From Thermoplasmata archaeon (GTDB lineage Archaea > Thermoplasmatota > Thermoplasmata > Halarchaeoplasmatales > Halarchaeoplasmataceae): a DNA stretch of 28,437 bases. This document shows positions 15,280 to 23,543 of this stretch, piece after piece. The stretch lies in NCBI GenBank assembly GCA_019594305.1, contig JAFDTZ010000005.1:1-28437 (forward strand), written 5' to 3'. The notes under the pieces were generated by a model, which saw nothing but the letters and a program-made list of their open reading frames with translations, made no database searches and was not told the DNA's origin. Each line of letters begins with the position of its first letter. Within the stretch, counting starts at the first letter, position 1. The translations under genes were made by a program, and so were the position numbers.

Positions 15280-16587
15280 TCACACGCTCACCTCGTCCAG
15301 GAGTTTCCTGGCTTCCTCTTCCACGTCGATTTTCTTGAACTTAACGTCCGAGGCTACCAGCATCAGGCCGTATTCGTCACTGGTTACATTGCCTCTGACC
15401 CGCAAAGGTTGCGCGATCAGAAGCTCCTCAAGCTCATCCTTGATAACGTCCTGATCCATCCTGTCTCTCGCAAGTTCTTTTGCTTTGTCCAGATCATATC
15501 CCAAGATATTTTCCGTGAGCTCACGGGTCATTATCATGGTCAATGCACCTGTTCCATCGTCAAGGATTCCTTTGACCCGTAAGTCGGCCTCGCCGTCAAC
15601 CTTTCCGTGTATCCTGCAGGCACCTTTTTGAACCACACGGTTGCATTCCGGGCACCTGAATATAAGACCGCTTCCGGTTTTTATATCTATGACCACCGCG
15701 TCTACTATGGCATCCACGGCACCGCCTCTCCTGGCTAGATGTGATATTGTCATGGTTGAGCTGTCCTGCAGCGTATCTGCAGAAGGCAATTCCTGATCAT
15801 CTATTATCTCTACCTCGGAGTTCTCGTCGAAATTTAACTGTGGAATCCCTCTCCATGACCGGACGTAGCCTCCTACCAACTTTATGACCTGCTCGGGTTC
15901 AAGTTGGAAATCATGCCAGGCACTGAACTGTATCTTTCCCGATTCGTCGGCTAGAACACCGGAGAAAAGGTCCTTTTCACCACTATCGGTCTGAACAACT
16001 TTCTTCTCCATAGTTAGTATCCTGCCTGTGACCATGAGGTTTCTCATCCCTTCTCGTATATCTTTTATATCGCATACCTGCGGGTCTCTTTCGAAGGGTG
16101 GTACTTCGTCATCATCGAGTATGCCTATACCCGCCATGGAACCGATGTTCACCTGAGGCTGATCATTCCATGTGTTTGCATAGGCGTTCTTCACGTGGAC
16201 AGTGTCTCCTTTTTCGATATCTACAGATTTGCTCTCCCACAATGTGAAGGGTATAGTGCCTGTATCATCACCGAATATACCATAAAATATGGTTTTAGGT
16301 TGACCGTCTAATTCTATCTCTTTATCCTGTATGGCAATTATTCTAGCCTTGATATCAAGGCTTCTTTCATCGCCTCTTATCTCATTTATCTTTTTTTCAG
16401 GATTAAGGAATAGGTCCTGCGGATCACCGCCAAATTTCTTGACGATTGCTCTCTTTGCATCTCCTAGAGAAATTCGGTATTCATCTCTGAATTTCTGCAA
16501 TTCCTCTTCGATCTGTTCGCTACTTACTTTTTCTTTCAGCGCCCGGTTTATGTCTTCTATATGGGGCGCGAGTTCTTTTTCGTTCAT
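15280..16587 (-). CDS. rpa: Replication protein A, zinc-finger type (RPA41-like)
   Basis: The 435-aa protein binds single-stranded DNA during replication, repair and recombination. Residues 1-60 are helical. OB folds lie at about 75-155, 178-262 and 290-420; the repeated phrases IFGDDTGTIPFTLW, VLADESGKIQFSAW and ILDDGTGALTMIM mark the same strand in each. A zinc finger sits in the third fold with Cys312, Cys315, Cys324 and His327 (RCPEC...CRIH). The three-OB-plus-zinc layout is that of euryarchaeal RPA rather than the bacterial-like SSB of many crenarchaea. It is the first gene of a two-gene operon with the RPA-associated protein. Confidence 0.95.
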   Translation of the reverse strand: MNEKELAPHIEDINRALKEKVSSEQIEEELQKFRDEYRISLGDAKRAIVKKFGGDPQDLFLNPEKKINEIRGDERSLDIKARIIAIQDKEIELDGQPKTIFYGIFGDDTGTIPFTLWESKSVDIEKGDTVHVKNAYANTWNDQPQVNIGSMAGIGILDDDEVPPFERDPQVCDIKDIREGMRNLMVTGRILTMEKKVVQTDSGEKDLFSGVLADESGKIQFSAWHDFQLEPEQVIKLVGGYVRSWRGIPQLNFDENSEVEIIDDQELPSADTLQDSSTMTISHLARRGGAVDAIVDAVVIDIKTGSGLIFRCPECNRVVQKGACRIHGKVDGEADLRVKGILDDGTGALTMIMTRELTENILGYDLDKAKELARDRMDQDVIKDELEELLIAQPLRVRGNVTSDEYGLMLVASDVKFKKIDVEEEARKLLDEVSV

Positions 16588-16635
16588 GTTTTCACGCTTC
16601 TGTTTTTCGATTGTAGGCTCCCTAAAGACGGCAGA

Positions 16636-16645
16636 CTATTTAATG
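16636..16645 (-). promoter_or_regulatory. TATA-like element of the RPA operon
   Basis: The minus strand reads CATTAAATAG here. It predicts a start about 25 nt before the RPA ATG at 16587. Confidence 0.45.
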
Positions 16646-16693
16646 GTTATCGGGAGGGGTAGATGAAAAAAGTGAAAGTGGAAATGTTTTCTT

Positions 16694-17320
16694 CTACTCG
16701 GGGTATTCTTCGATCTTATCGTAGTTATCCTTAATGTAATCTATTATTATCGATCTGTCCCGTTTGAGATGTGATTCATACCATAGTTTTACACATTCCT
16801 TAAGGATCTCATGATACTCTTCCTGCTGTTTTTTGCTTAATGGAAAATCACTGTCAAATAGTGCGTATCGAGCGAAGATTCTTTTCCAACCGCTGTACTT
16901 ATAATATGTTTCTCCTTCGCAGAATTCGAAGAACAAACCTACCCTTATATCGTCATCTTCCATGTAGTACTCAAGTACAAGTGTATCGCCAGTGCGGTCG
17001 TCGATCTGTGTCTTATCCATCAGTTCGATGGATCTAACTTCACTGAAGTCGAAGTCCTCTTTAAATTCCCATTCGTCTGGGAATTTTTTAAAGTTTGCGA
17101 AGGAACTTTTATCTGGTCTTATGCTGAAATGGACATTAAGTTTTTCGAAGCGTATCCATATTCTCCAAAAATCCTTGATGAATTCTTTATTCAGCTCGGC
17201 CAACTTGGTCTCCTTCTCGCCTAGATCTTTGATTATCTCTACCGTCTTCTCTTCAAGCTCGGCGTCAAGTTCGTCGAACCAATCACCAGCTTCCTTTTTT
17301 GCCTTTTTCTTTGAAGCCAT
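16694..17320 (-). CDS. Unrecognised 208-aa soluble protein
   Basis: I do not recognise this protein. The N-terminus is very basic (SKKKAKKEAG), followed by a charged helix with heptad-like spacing (about 20-50), which could be a coiled coil. The middle (about 60-150) has alternating strands rich in aromatics and acids (WEFKEDFDFSEV, TLVLEYYMEDDDIRVGLFFEF), as in a beta-sandwich or START-like fold. The end is helical and charged. There is no signal peptide, membrane segment or cysteine cluster. It lies just upstream of the RPA operon, with the RPA promoter in the 106-bp gap, so it may be independent. A weak TATA-like AGATTAAA is at 17350-17357. Confidence 0.65.
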   Translation of the reverse strand: MASKKKAKKEAGDWFDELDAELEEKTVEIIKDLGEKETKLAELNKEFIKDFWRIWIRFEKLNVHFSIRPDKSSFANFKKFPDEWEFKEDFDFSEVRSIELMDKTQIDDRTGDTLVLEYYMEDDDIRVGLFFEFCEGETYYKYSGWKRIFARYALFDSDFPLSKKQQEEYHEILKECVKLWYESHLKRDRSIIIDYIKDNYDKIEEYPE

Positions 17321-17451
17321 GATATCACTTTTTTATATTTTTAAGACTCCTTTAATCTAAGAGGTAATGATGATGGGGATATAAAAGCTTTCGCCGAGAA
17401 AACAGTACTTTTTGCTGCTTTTTCAATACATAACTTCGTAGTCGAGTAAAA

Positions 17452-17460
17452 AAATATATA
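17452..17460 (+). promoter_or_regulatory. TATA box of the MBF1 gene
   Basis: AAATATATA predicts a start near 17482. GGGGGAT at 17489-17495 lies just before the ATG at 17499 and may serve as the ribosome binding site. Confidence 0.6.
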
Positions 17461-17498
17461 TCCCAAAACGACTATGGGCTTATACTACGGGGGATCAC

Positions 17499-17972
17499 AT
17501 GAACTGCGAACTATGCGGTAAATCGGCCGGAAAGAGCAAAAAAATACGAGTTGAGGGAACTACCTTGCAGGTATGCCCCTCATGCGCCAGACACGGAGAA
17601 GAAGTTTTTCAATCTAGAGGTGGCAAAACAAAGGAAGATATATTAGCTAGGATAAACAGGATACAAAACCGACCTTATTCATACGAAGGAACACGGGAAG
17701 AGAAAGAGTTGGCCCTTGATTATCCGGATAGAATAAGCAAAGCAAGGATCCAGCTGAATTGGACCCAGGAAGAACTTTCAAACAGGGTAAACGAGAAGAA
17801 GTCGGTAATATCCAAGATAGAAAGGGGTGACCTAAACCCCAGCGAAGAATTAATAAAAAAGCTAGAGAACGTTCTAGATATCGAACTTAAAGAAAAGATA
17901 ATGGAAGTAGCCCCTAAAAAATCCAACACCAGTTCGGGGCTTACCATCGGAGATCTAATAAAAGAAGGATAA
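17499..17972 (+). CDS. mbf1: Archaeal MBF1 (multiprotein bridging factor 1)
   Basis: The 157-aa protein has the archaeal MBF1 layout: an N-terminal zinc ribbon with Cys3/Cys6 and Cys26/Cys29 (CELC...CPSC), a charged linker, and a Cro/C1-type helix-turn-helix at about 77-131 (RIQLNWTQEELSNRVNEKKS, then SKIERGDLNPSEELIKKLE). In eukaryotes MBF1 bridges TBP and activators; the archaeal form binds the small ribosomal subunit and may act in translation. It is cytoplasmic. The length and order match the family and nothing is missing. The gene has its own TATA box and a plausible ribosome binding site. It lies convergent to the unrecognised 309-aa protein. Confidence 0.93.
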   Translation: MNCELCGKSAGKSKKIRVEGTTLQVCPSCARHGEEVFQSRGGKTKEDILARINRIQNRPYSYEGTREEKELALDYPDRISKARIQLNWTQEELSNRVNEKKSVISKIERGDLNPSEELIKKLENVLDIELKEKIMEVAPKKSNTSSGLTIGDLIKEG

Positions 17973-18025
17973 ATTACAGTTAAAATTTAGACTGTACGTA
18001 ATCGCATTACACATGAACGTTAGTT

Positions 18026-18955
18026 TTAGATATCTCTATTTAATTTCTTCTTGTTCTCAGCCCGTTCCTTTATCACATCCATATCGATTTCGTAATGATC
18101 TTTCTTCTTTATAACCAACTCTCTGTTACATAGTGACTGTAAATGATTCTCCGCTATTTTGGTTTGAATGTTAAAAATATGGGCTGCGTCCGGGGCGGTG
18201 GCGCCACCGCACTCAAAGGCAAATTCGAATATTTTTTTACTGAGGTCCGGAATATCAATTTTGGCTAAAACAGTGTCAAATATCATGTACTCTATGGCAT
18301 TATGTTTCACCCTATTGTGGTAAGGTGCATGACATAGCTGATGAGGTATCAATCTATCCTTCAACGGGTCTATGTTTATACAAAATCTTTCTACAGGTGT
18401 GTAAATACATATCCTTACTCCAAAGGGCAATACACCGGCATGTACGTCCTTCCAGAGAGATGAAAGTTTTTCTAACTTGGGTTCGTATATACGAGGGATC
18501 TCTTCAGCATGATGGTACTTGGACTTGCTCTTTATAGACATGGGTACAAAGAAATTGGTGATGTATCCCCTTACCATCACAATCTCATTTTTCACCTTAC
18601 CTGTGGAACTCCATCCATTCAATCGCGCCGGGTCGTACTCGAAGCATCCGTAAACACCCTTTCCCTCCTTTTCCATCAACTCTTTAGGTGGTGTAGTAAA
18701 TGCCCATTTACCTTTCAGATCAGGTTTCAAAAATCTTATCTTCAGCTTAGTCAGTTCCGGCTCTTTATAAAAACCATCTAAAATAGAAGAGTACCCCTTT
18801 CCGTTGATGAAGTATTCAAGGTTTATCAAGTATTCCCGTTTAGTGTTATACCATCGGTATATCCTTTTCCTCAACTGCTTGGTGGAGTATTCGTCAACTT
18901 CCTCTTCAGGGGCGAATTCCATCAAACGCAGGTACTTTTCAAATAATTCTTCCAT
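18026..18955 (-). CDS. Unrecognised 309-aa protein with probable C-terminal winged helix
   Basis: I do not recognise a named family. The N-terminal 70 residues are helical and charged. The middle (about 70-220) is a mixed alpha/beta region with aromatics, several histidines (KYHHAEEIP, IPHQLCHAPYHNRVKHN) and no clear catalytic triad. The last 70 residues look like a winged helix: TAPDAAHIFNIQTKIAENHL, then QSLCNRELVIKKKDHYEID, a helix-turn-helix with a wing strand, as in MarR/ArsR-type proteins. A DNA-binding or regulatory role is possible. There is no membrane segment. The minus-strand TTTAAAGATA at 18981-18990 predicts a nearly leaderless start at 18955. It diverges from the hydrogenase protease gene. 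Confidence 0.7.
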   Translation of the reverse strand: MEELFEKYLRLMEFAPEEEVDEYSTKQLRKRIYRWYNTKREYLINLEYFINGKGYSSILDGFYKEPELTKLKIRFLKPDLKGKWAFTTPPKELMEKEGKGVYGCFEYDPARLNGWSSTGKVKNEIVMVRGYITNFFVPMSIKSKSKYHHAEEIPRIYEPKLEKLSSLWKDVHAGVLPFGVRICIYTPVERFCINIDPLKDRLIPHQLCHAPYHNRVKHNAIEYMIFDTVLAKIDIPDLSKKIFEFAFECGGATAPDAAHIFNIQTKIAENHLQSLCNRELVIKKKDHYEIDMDVIKERAENKKKLNRDI

Positions 18956-18980
18956 ATGATGCTCGACAGTGTAAACCCTT

Positions 18981-18990
18981 TATCTTTAAA
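18981..18990 (-). promoter_or_regulatory. TATA-like element of the 309-aa protein gene
   Basis: The minus strand reads TTTAAAGATA, centred about 30 nt upstream of the ATG at 18955. Confidence 0.4.
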
Positions 18991-19012
18991 ATGTTTTTCG
19001 AACCCTGAAGAA

Positions 19013-19023
19013 CAATAATATAT
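19013..19023 (+). promoter_or_regulatory. TATA box of the hydrogenase protease gene
   Basis: AATAATATATA is centred about 29 nt before the ATG at 19047, so the message has almost no leader. Confidence 0.6.
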
Positions 19024-19046
19024 ACTAGACTCCGATTAGAAGTTCG

Positions 19047-19508
19047 ATGTCAAGAAAATTACTACTCGGTGTTGGTAACGACATAAGGGGTGACGACGGC
19101 GTAGGTAGCTTAGTAGCTAGAGAATTTAAGCACCCCGACTGGGAAGTCGTCGACTGTGGTTCCATGCCCGAAAACGAGATCATACGTGTGGATGAAGACG
19201 AATTCGATGTAGTAGTAATGGTCGATGCGGCGAATATGGGATTGGAACCCGGTGAGATACGTTTCGTACCAAGAACAAAGCTCGGTGTTTTCACAATGAG
19301 CACACATGCACTCCCCTTGTCACTGGCAATGGATTTTTTACAGGAAAAAGCGGAACGCGTAGTGCTTATAGGTATCCAACCCAAGTATATGGGCTTGAAG
19401 GAGGGCTTGACACCTGAACTGATGAAGGCAAAAGAAAGGATCATGTCTATGCTGCACAGCGGTGAATGGGAATCGGTTCCTGTTCTGGAAGAACATTCTA
19501 CGGATTGA
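19047..19508 (+). CDS. hycI: Hydrogenase maturation protease, HycI-type
   Basis: The 153-aa protein belongs to the HyaD/HybD/HycI/HoxW family. These peptidases remove the C-terminal extension of the [NiFe]-hydrogenase large subunit after nickel insertion. The signature GVGNDIRGDDGVG (residues 8-20) carries the first metal-binding acidic residue, Asp60 in MVDAANMG is the second, and His87 in MSTHALPL the third. It converges on the mbh operon and its last 11 bp overlap mbhN (19498-19508). The expected substrate is MbhL, which has a 36-residue tail after its C-terminal CxxC motif. It is expressed from its own promoter on the other strand. Confidence 0.93.
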   Translation: MSRKLLLGVGNDIRGDDGVGSLVAREFKHPDWEVVDCGSMPENEIIRVDEDEFDVVVMVDAANMGLEPGEIRFVPRTKLGVFTMSTHALPLSLAMDFLQEKAERVVLIGIQPKYMGLKEGLTPELMKAKERIMSMLHSGEWESVPVLEEHSTD

Positions 19509-19902
19509 TGATCAGTTCCTCGGCGTATTTGTCAGTGCCCGCAATAAGGAATTCATCGGTAAGCACGAAACAATCCTTGGGGCATATGTCTGCGCACTGG
19601 CCGCAGAAGGTGCATCTTGCAACGTAATGTTTGACCTTTTTTTCTTCTTCCTTGAATACAAGCGCCTCGGACGGGCACACCTTAAGGCACAGTTTGCAGC
19701 CGATGCAACTTTCCTTATCGTAGCTCATCTTACCCCGGAAATTCGGAGGTATCCTGACATAGGGATTGATCTTCAGCTTACCGGAACCTATCAGTGCCGC
19801 CGCGGCGTGCATATTATCAGGAGTGTACTTCACCGGAAAGGGATTCGTTGCTTTTTTCGTAAATAGCTGTTTTATCAGTGTGTATATTGTGGCAGTTGGC
19901 AT
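19498..19902 (-). CDS. mbhN: MbhN, two-[4Fe-4S] ferredoxin-like hydrogenase subunit
   Basis: The 134-aa protein carries two CxxCxxCxxxCP motifs: Cys66/69/72/76 (CIGCKLCLKVCP) and Cys97/100/103/107 (CTFCGQCADICP). It passes electrons from reduced ferredoxin to the cluster of MbhJ and then to the NiFe site; it is homologous to NuoI of complex I. It is the last gene of the mbh operon, 11 nt after mbhM, with a GAGGTGAT ribosome binding site. Its C-terminal end overlaps the opposing protease gene by 11 bp. Length and cluster count match Pyrococcus MbhN. Confidence 0.95.
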   Translation of the reverse strand: MPTATIYTLIKQLFTKKATNPFPVKYTPDNMHAAAALIGSGKLKINPYVRIPPNFRGKMSYDKESCIGCKLCLKVCPSEALVFKEEEKKVKHYVARCTFCGQCADICPKDCFVLTDEFLIAGTDKYAEELIINP

Positions 19903-19913
19903 TTTTGATCACC

Positions 19914-20912
19914 TCATATTACTCCTTCTAGGACCACTAAAAATGTCCCAAGTAGTCCTATTATTGTCATCGGTACCCAGTAAAAGTAACTTGCCCTGTC
20001 TATCTGGAACCTTGAGAATGCTACCCGTATCAAGGATACCGCTCCGAAGATTATAACCAGTAGTTTAAGTAGGAAGAACAAAATATCCGCCCCGACATCG
20101 GCGAGGATGAAACCTCCGAACTCAGGGCCACCGAAGGAATACCAGCTGGATATATTATGAGGGAAGAATAGGGCAATCATTAGGGTGCCTACAACTACCA
20201 TCTTCGCCACTTCTGCAAGGTAAAAAATACCCAGGTTTCTACCGCTGTATTCAACCAGTATACCTCCTGCAAGTTCGGTCTCCGCCTCGGCTTGATCGAA
20301 GGGTATCTTGGATAATTCTCCAGGAAGTACGGCGATCATGGTTGTCAGTACGAGAGCGAGCCCGATTCCACCCATCATACCAACATTGTTCCATACCGGG
20401 TCCGACGAGATAACGCCGAGAGAGAAACTGCTGTACTTCCATGCAATGGTTACAGCGGCTATGGCAAGGGGAAACTCGTAACTCATCATGAGTACAAGCT
20501 CACGCTGAGCGCCCACTGTCGCGTAGGGCGAACCGGAAGCCAGACCGCCAAAGGCCATAGCAACTGCCGGTATAGCCAGTAGATACAGTACGAGGATAAG
20601 GTCTCCGTACCCCTCCATCACTGGTTCGAAGGGGCCCATGGGCAAATAAACAAGGGCCACCAGAGTGGCTACAAGTGCGGCGATGGGTGCGCCGTTGAAT
20701 ATCCATGGTACCGCATTATCCGGTATTATGTTCTCCTTCATGAACAGCTTGCGTACGTCCCTGAAGGGCTGTCTCCACGGAGGACCTATACGGGATTGCA
20801 TCATGGCGGTTATCTTTCTGTCAAAGCCTTTGTAAAGCAGTCCCAGGAATATACCTATCAAGGGTATAAGAACGATAAGGACCAACCGAACGGCAAAATC
20901 GTTCCAGCTCAT
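19914..20912 (-). CDS. mbhM: MbhM, NuoH-like membrane subunit
   Basis: The 332-aa protein has about eight membrane helices and anchors the hydrogenase arm to the membrane, as NuoH/ND1 does in complex I. Family marks are KITAMMQSRIGPPWRQPFRD near the start, VGAQRELVLMMSYEFPLA in the middle, and the acidic cytoplasmic loop IPFDQAEAETELAGGILVEY, whose glutamates are linked to proton transfer. No residue of these motifs is missing. Its ATG overlaps the mbhL stop in ATGA (20909-20912) and GGGAGGTTT lies upstream, so translation is probably coupled to mbhL. Confidence 0.95.
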   Translation of the reverse strand: MSWNDFAVRLVLIVLIPLIGIFLGLLYKGFDRKITAMMQSRIGPPWRQPFRDVRKLFMKENIIPDNAVPWIFNGAPIAALVATLVALVYLPMGPFEPVMEGYGDLILVLYLLAIPAVAMAFGGLASGSPYATVGAQRELVLMMSYEFPLAIAAVTIAWKYSSFSLGVISSDPVWNNVGMMGGIGLALVLTTMIAVLPGELSKIPFDQAEAETELAGGILVEYSGRNLGIFYLAEVAKMVVVGTLMIALFFPHNISSWYSFGGPEFGGFILADVGADILFFLLKLLVIIFGAVSLIRVAFSRFQIDRASYFYWVPMTIIGLLGTFLVVLEGVI

Positions 20913-22162
20913 CTTTTCAAACCTCCCAGCAATTTCTCGGTTTTCTTCACGGACAACCGCTGCAGCTCCTCATGCTCGTATTCCCACCTTTTTCCAGTAT
21001 TTACATCAACTATCTCCGCACGGTCCATACAGCCGATGCACGGATCTATACACGCGGCGATAATAGGAATATCCGCTATCTGCTCGCCCATGAACATGGG
21101 GGCGTAAGTAGCTAGGTTGTTATATGTAGATGCCCGTACCTTCCAGCAGTCAAGCTCCTCTTTTCCTTCTTTTAAACGTACATAGTGAAAAGCCTCTCCT
21201 CGAGGGGCTTCGATGCGTCCTATACCCTCGCCGTCGGCCTTCTTCAACTTGTTGAGGGTTGCAGCCATCTTGGGCTCGCTGTTGATATCCTCGTTAGGTA
21301 TCTGGTCGAGGCACTGTCGTATTATATCTATAGATTGTACCAGCTCTTTCAACCGTACGAGAGTTTTGGAGAATACGTCTCCGGTATCTTTGTATCCATA
21401 AAGAGACGGTAATTGATATTCGATATCAAGATCACCGTAGGCAGCATAGGGCTGGTCTATCCTTACATCCTTACGCACACCCGAAGCCCTAACAGTAGGT
21501 CCGACACCGCACAGATTGAGTGCTTCCTCTTTGGTAAGCACCCCGACCCCTATGGTCCTCAAACGTATGCTGGGGTCACCTAAAAATATCTCCTCTAGTT
21601 TGCCGTACAACTCTTCGTAATATTTCAATGTGGCTTCTATCTTAGGATACATCTTTTTCGGTATGTCTCTGTTGACACCTCCGAAGGTCCACATTGCGTA
21701 ATTTACCCTGTTTCCCGTTATGTATTCCAGCAGGTCCATGACCTTCTCACGTATCATCCATGTAAAATGTAGGTGTGTATCAAAACCTATCTCGTGAGCC
21801 GCGACCCCCGCCCACAGAACATGAGAATGTATCCTCTCCAGTTCGGACATTATCACCCTGATGTACCTTGCCCTGTTGGTGGGTTCGATACTGGCAGCAT
21901 GTTCAACAGCGGTCACGAACATGTGCTGATGTACTATAGAGCAAATACCGCATATCCTCTCGGATAGCGGTATCACCTTGTAGGGATTCCTGTGCATCCC
22001 CATGAACTCTATACCTCGATGGTTCATCCCGGGGTGTGCTTCTGCACCAACTATCCTCTCCCCGTCAATTTTGAATTTTATAAGAAATGGTTCTTTTAGG
22101 GCGGGATGTATGGGTCCTATAGGTACTTCGTAGGTTGTTTCATCTTTACCTTCATTTCTCAT
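20909..22162 (-). CDS. mbhL: MbhL, [NiFe]-hydrogenase large (catalytic) subunit
   Basis: The 417-aa protein houses the NiFe active site that reduces protons to H2. All four metal cysteines are present: Cys71 and Cys74 in RICGIC, and Cys375 and Cys378 in DPCIGCMDR. This separates it from the Mbs sulfane-sulfur reductase, which lacks two of them. A further 36 residues follow Arg381 and should be cut off by the HycI-type protease during maturation. I place the start at 22162, not 22297: GGAGGTGA (22168-22175) lies 5 nt before this ATG, and the longer version would run deep into mbhK. The gene overlaps mbhK by 11 bp and mbhM by 4 bp. It is related to NuoD. Confidence 0.95.
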   Translation of the reverse strand: MRNEGKDETTYEVPIGPIHPALKEPFLIKFKIDGERIVGAEAHPGMNHRGIEFMGMHRNPYKVIPLSERICGICSIVHQHMFVTAVEHAASIEPTNRARYIRVIMSELERIHSHVLWAGVAAHEIGFDTHLHFTWMIREKVMDLLEYITGNRVNYAMWTFGGVNRDIPKKMYPKIEATLKYYEELYGKLEEIFLGDPSIRLRTIGVGVLTKEEALNLCGVGPTVRASGVRKDVRIDQPYAAYGDLDIEYQLPSLYGYKDTGDVFSKTLVRLKELVQSIDIIRQCLDQIPNEDINSEPKMAATLNKLKKADGEGIGRIEAPRGEAFHYVRLKEGKEELDCWKVRASTYNNLATYAPMFMGEQIADIPIIAACIDPCIGCMDRAEIVDVNTGKRWEYEHEELQRLSVKKTEKLLGGLKR

Positions 22163-22751
22163 CTTCATCACCTCCTCGTGGGTTGTCAGACGTAGGCTTC
22201 TGGGTTGATTCTTTGGGATCGTGTATATATCTCGACATACCTTCCATACCCTTTTCGTCCCATCTCCACGGGTAACGGTTCTTGGGATAATTCTCATCCA
22301 GCCATAGTCTGCGGGAATCAGGAATGTTCTTAACGGTGATACCTAAAAATTCCTGTTTCTCTCGCTCGGTGGTTATGGCGCCGGGAACTATCTCGGTTAT
22401 GGTGGGTATGGTCAAGTCGTTTTTCGGCAGGTGTACTTTAAGATTTATGGAGGTTTCTTCACCCGGATACCCGTAGTTCACGTGAAAATGATATATGAGT
22501 TCCACGAAATCGCCCATATCCGAGCCGGAAGTTACCGAAAGGTGCGGTATCTGTACATAGGCAATCGCTCTGATGGCATCAAGGAAATTTTCGCGTTCTA
22601 CTCGCATCCAGATAACCTTCATTTCCCTGCCCTTGAGTCCCTTCTTGAATTTTTCTTTCTTAAATTCCACTACTGCCTCACCAAGAACTTTTTGAAAGAG
22701 TTTTTCAATTTGGTTCATTGTGAGCGGTAATTTTTCTTCGTCGATCATCAT
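22152..22751 (-). CDS. mbhK: MbhK, NuoC-like hydrogenase subunit
   Basis: The 199-aa soluble subunit matches the 30-kDa NuoC family: the alpha/beta core includes NFLDAIRAIAYVQIPHLSVT, then GSDMGDFVELIYHFHVNYG, followed by strands with INLKVHLPKNDLTIPTITEI, and the conserved GITVKNIPDSRRLWLDENYP near the C-terminus. It holds no metal centre and supports assembly of the hydrogenase arm. The C-terminal tail is rich in Ser, Pro and Asp. It starts in a 4-bp ATGA overlap with mbhJ (22748-22751), with a GGTGAT before it, and overlaps mbhL at its 3' end. Confidence 0.92.
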   Translation of the reverse strand: MMIDEEKLPLTMNQIEKLFQKVLGEAVVEFKKEKFKKGLKGREMKVIWMRVERENFLDAIRAIAYVQIPHLSVTSGSDMGDFVELIYHFHVNYGYPGEETSINLKVHLPKNDLTIPTITEIVPGAITTEREKQEFLGITVKNIPDSRRLWLDENYPKNRYPWRWDEKGMEGMSRYIHDPKESTQKPTSDNPRGGDEDEK

Positions 22752-23191
22752 TTATTATCACCTCTCAGCTCCTCAAGATGCAGCCACGCCTCTTTTACAC
22801 CGTTGATTATGTTCTCCGGTCTGACAGGGCAGCCGTTCACATATATTATGTGGGCATCCTCGGGCAGCAGCGTATCTATGGGTCCCTCTATTGCATAGCT
22901 GTCGTAGAACACACCTGTAGTGCTGCCGCAGTTGCCTATCACCATCACAACCTTGGGGTCCGGTGTTTGATGGTATACCCGCAGCACCCTATTCTTCATC
23001 TTTCTCGTCACTGGACCCGTGAATAGCAGAACATCGGCATGGCGGGGCGAGCCTACTAACTTGATACCGAATCTTTCCACATCGTACCGTGGTGTTACAG
23101 CCGCCACTATCTCTATGTCGCATCCGTTGCACGAGCCACTGTTCAGGTGAAATACCCAGAGCGCCTTATCAAATGTTTTAGATAGTTTCAT
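22748..23191 (-). CDS. mbhJ: MbhJ, [NiFe]-hydrogenase small subunit (NuoB-like)
   Basis: The 147-aa subunit binds the [4Fe-4S] cluster next to the NiFe site. The ligands are visible: Cys21 and Cys24 in SGSCNGCDIE, Cys88 in VIGNCGST and Cys121 in GCPVRPENII. It has only the proximal cluster, as is usual for group 4 energy-converting hydrogenases. There is no Tat signal, which fits a cytoplasmic-face arm. It begins 13 nt after mbhI with GGTGA before the ATG, and its stop overlaps the mbhK start. Confidence 0.95.
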   Translation of the reverse strand: MKLSKTFDKALWVFHLNSGSCNGCDIEIVAAVTPRYDVERFGIKLVGSPRHADVLLFTGPVTRKMKNRVLRVYHQTPDPKVVMVIGNCGSTTGVFYDSYAIEGPIDTLLPEDAHIIYVNGCPVRPENIINGVKEAWLHLEELRGDNK

Positions 23192-23204
23192 GTATTCACC
23201 TACC

Positions 23205-23543
23205 TCATAATGTTACGTATATATACATCAATATTACCGCCATCGTTACAATGAACCAGTACACATAATCGTTGACTATTCCCGTGTGTCCCTTGACCAG
23301 AGGATCGAAGTATCTTTTCAAAGCATTGGTGAACCCCCAGAACAGGTTATCACCGCCAACATGCATCCGACCGGGGTCCTTGAAAGGTGCGTTACCGGAT
23401 ATGAAGGGCTGTCCCTTAAATCTTGTACGCTTGTAAGCAGGATTTCCCATCTTGTATATCAAGTATGTGATCCCTGTGATTATCAGTACTACCAGTATGA
23501 ACATCAGCGGACTCCATATACCTTTGATTCCTATCTCTATCAA
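23205..23543 (-). CDS. mbhI: MbhI, membrane subunit linking antiporter and hydrogenase parts
   Basis: The 112-aa protein has an N-terminal membrane helix (about 10-30), a polar middle (QPFISGNAPFKDPGRMHVGG) and a C-terminal helix (about 92-111). This matches Pyrococcus MbhI in size and layout; it lies between MbhH and MbhM and bridges the two membrane parts. The start codon is TTG at 23543, sharing TTGA with the mbhH stop, and GGGGGTGAT lies just upstream. No redox centre is present. Confidence 0.88.
   Translation of the reverse strand: MIEIGIKGIWSPLMFILVVLIITGITYLIYKMGNPAYKRTRFKGQPFISGNAPFKDPGRMHVGGDNLFWGFTNALKRYFDPLVKGHTGIVNDYVYWFIVTMAVILMYIYVTL

Noticed and set aside
19462..19866. 134-codon plus-strand ORF
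   Set aside because: It is the antisense shadow of mbhN, whose FeS motifs are unmistakable.
22163..22297. Upstream extension of MbhL to 462 codons
   Set aside because: It lies entirely inside mbhK, and a strong ribosome binding site marks the ATG at 22162.
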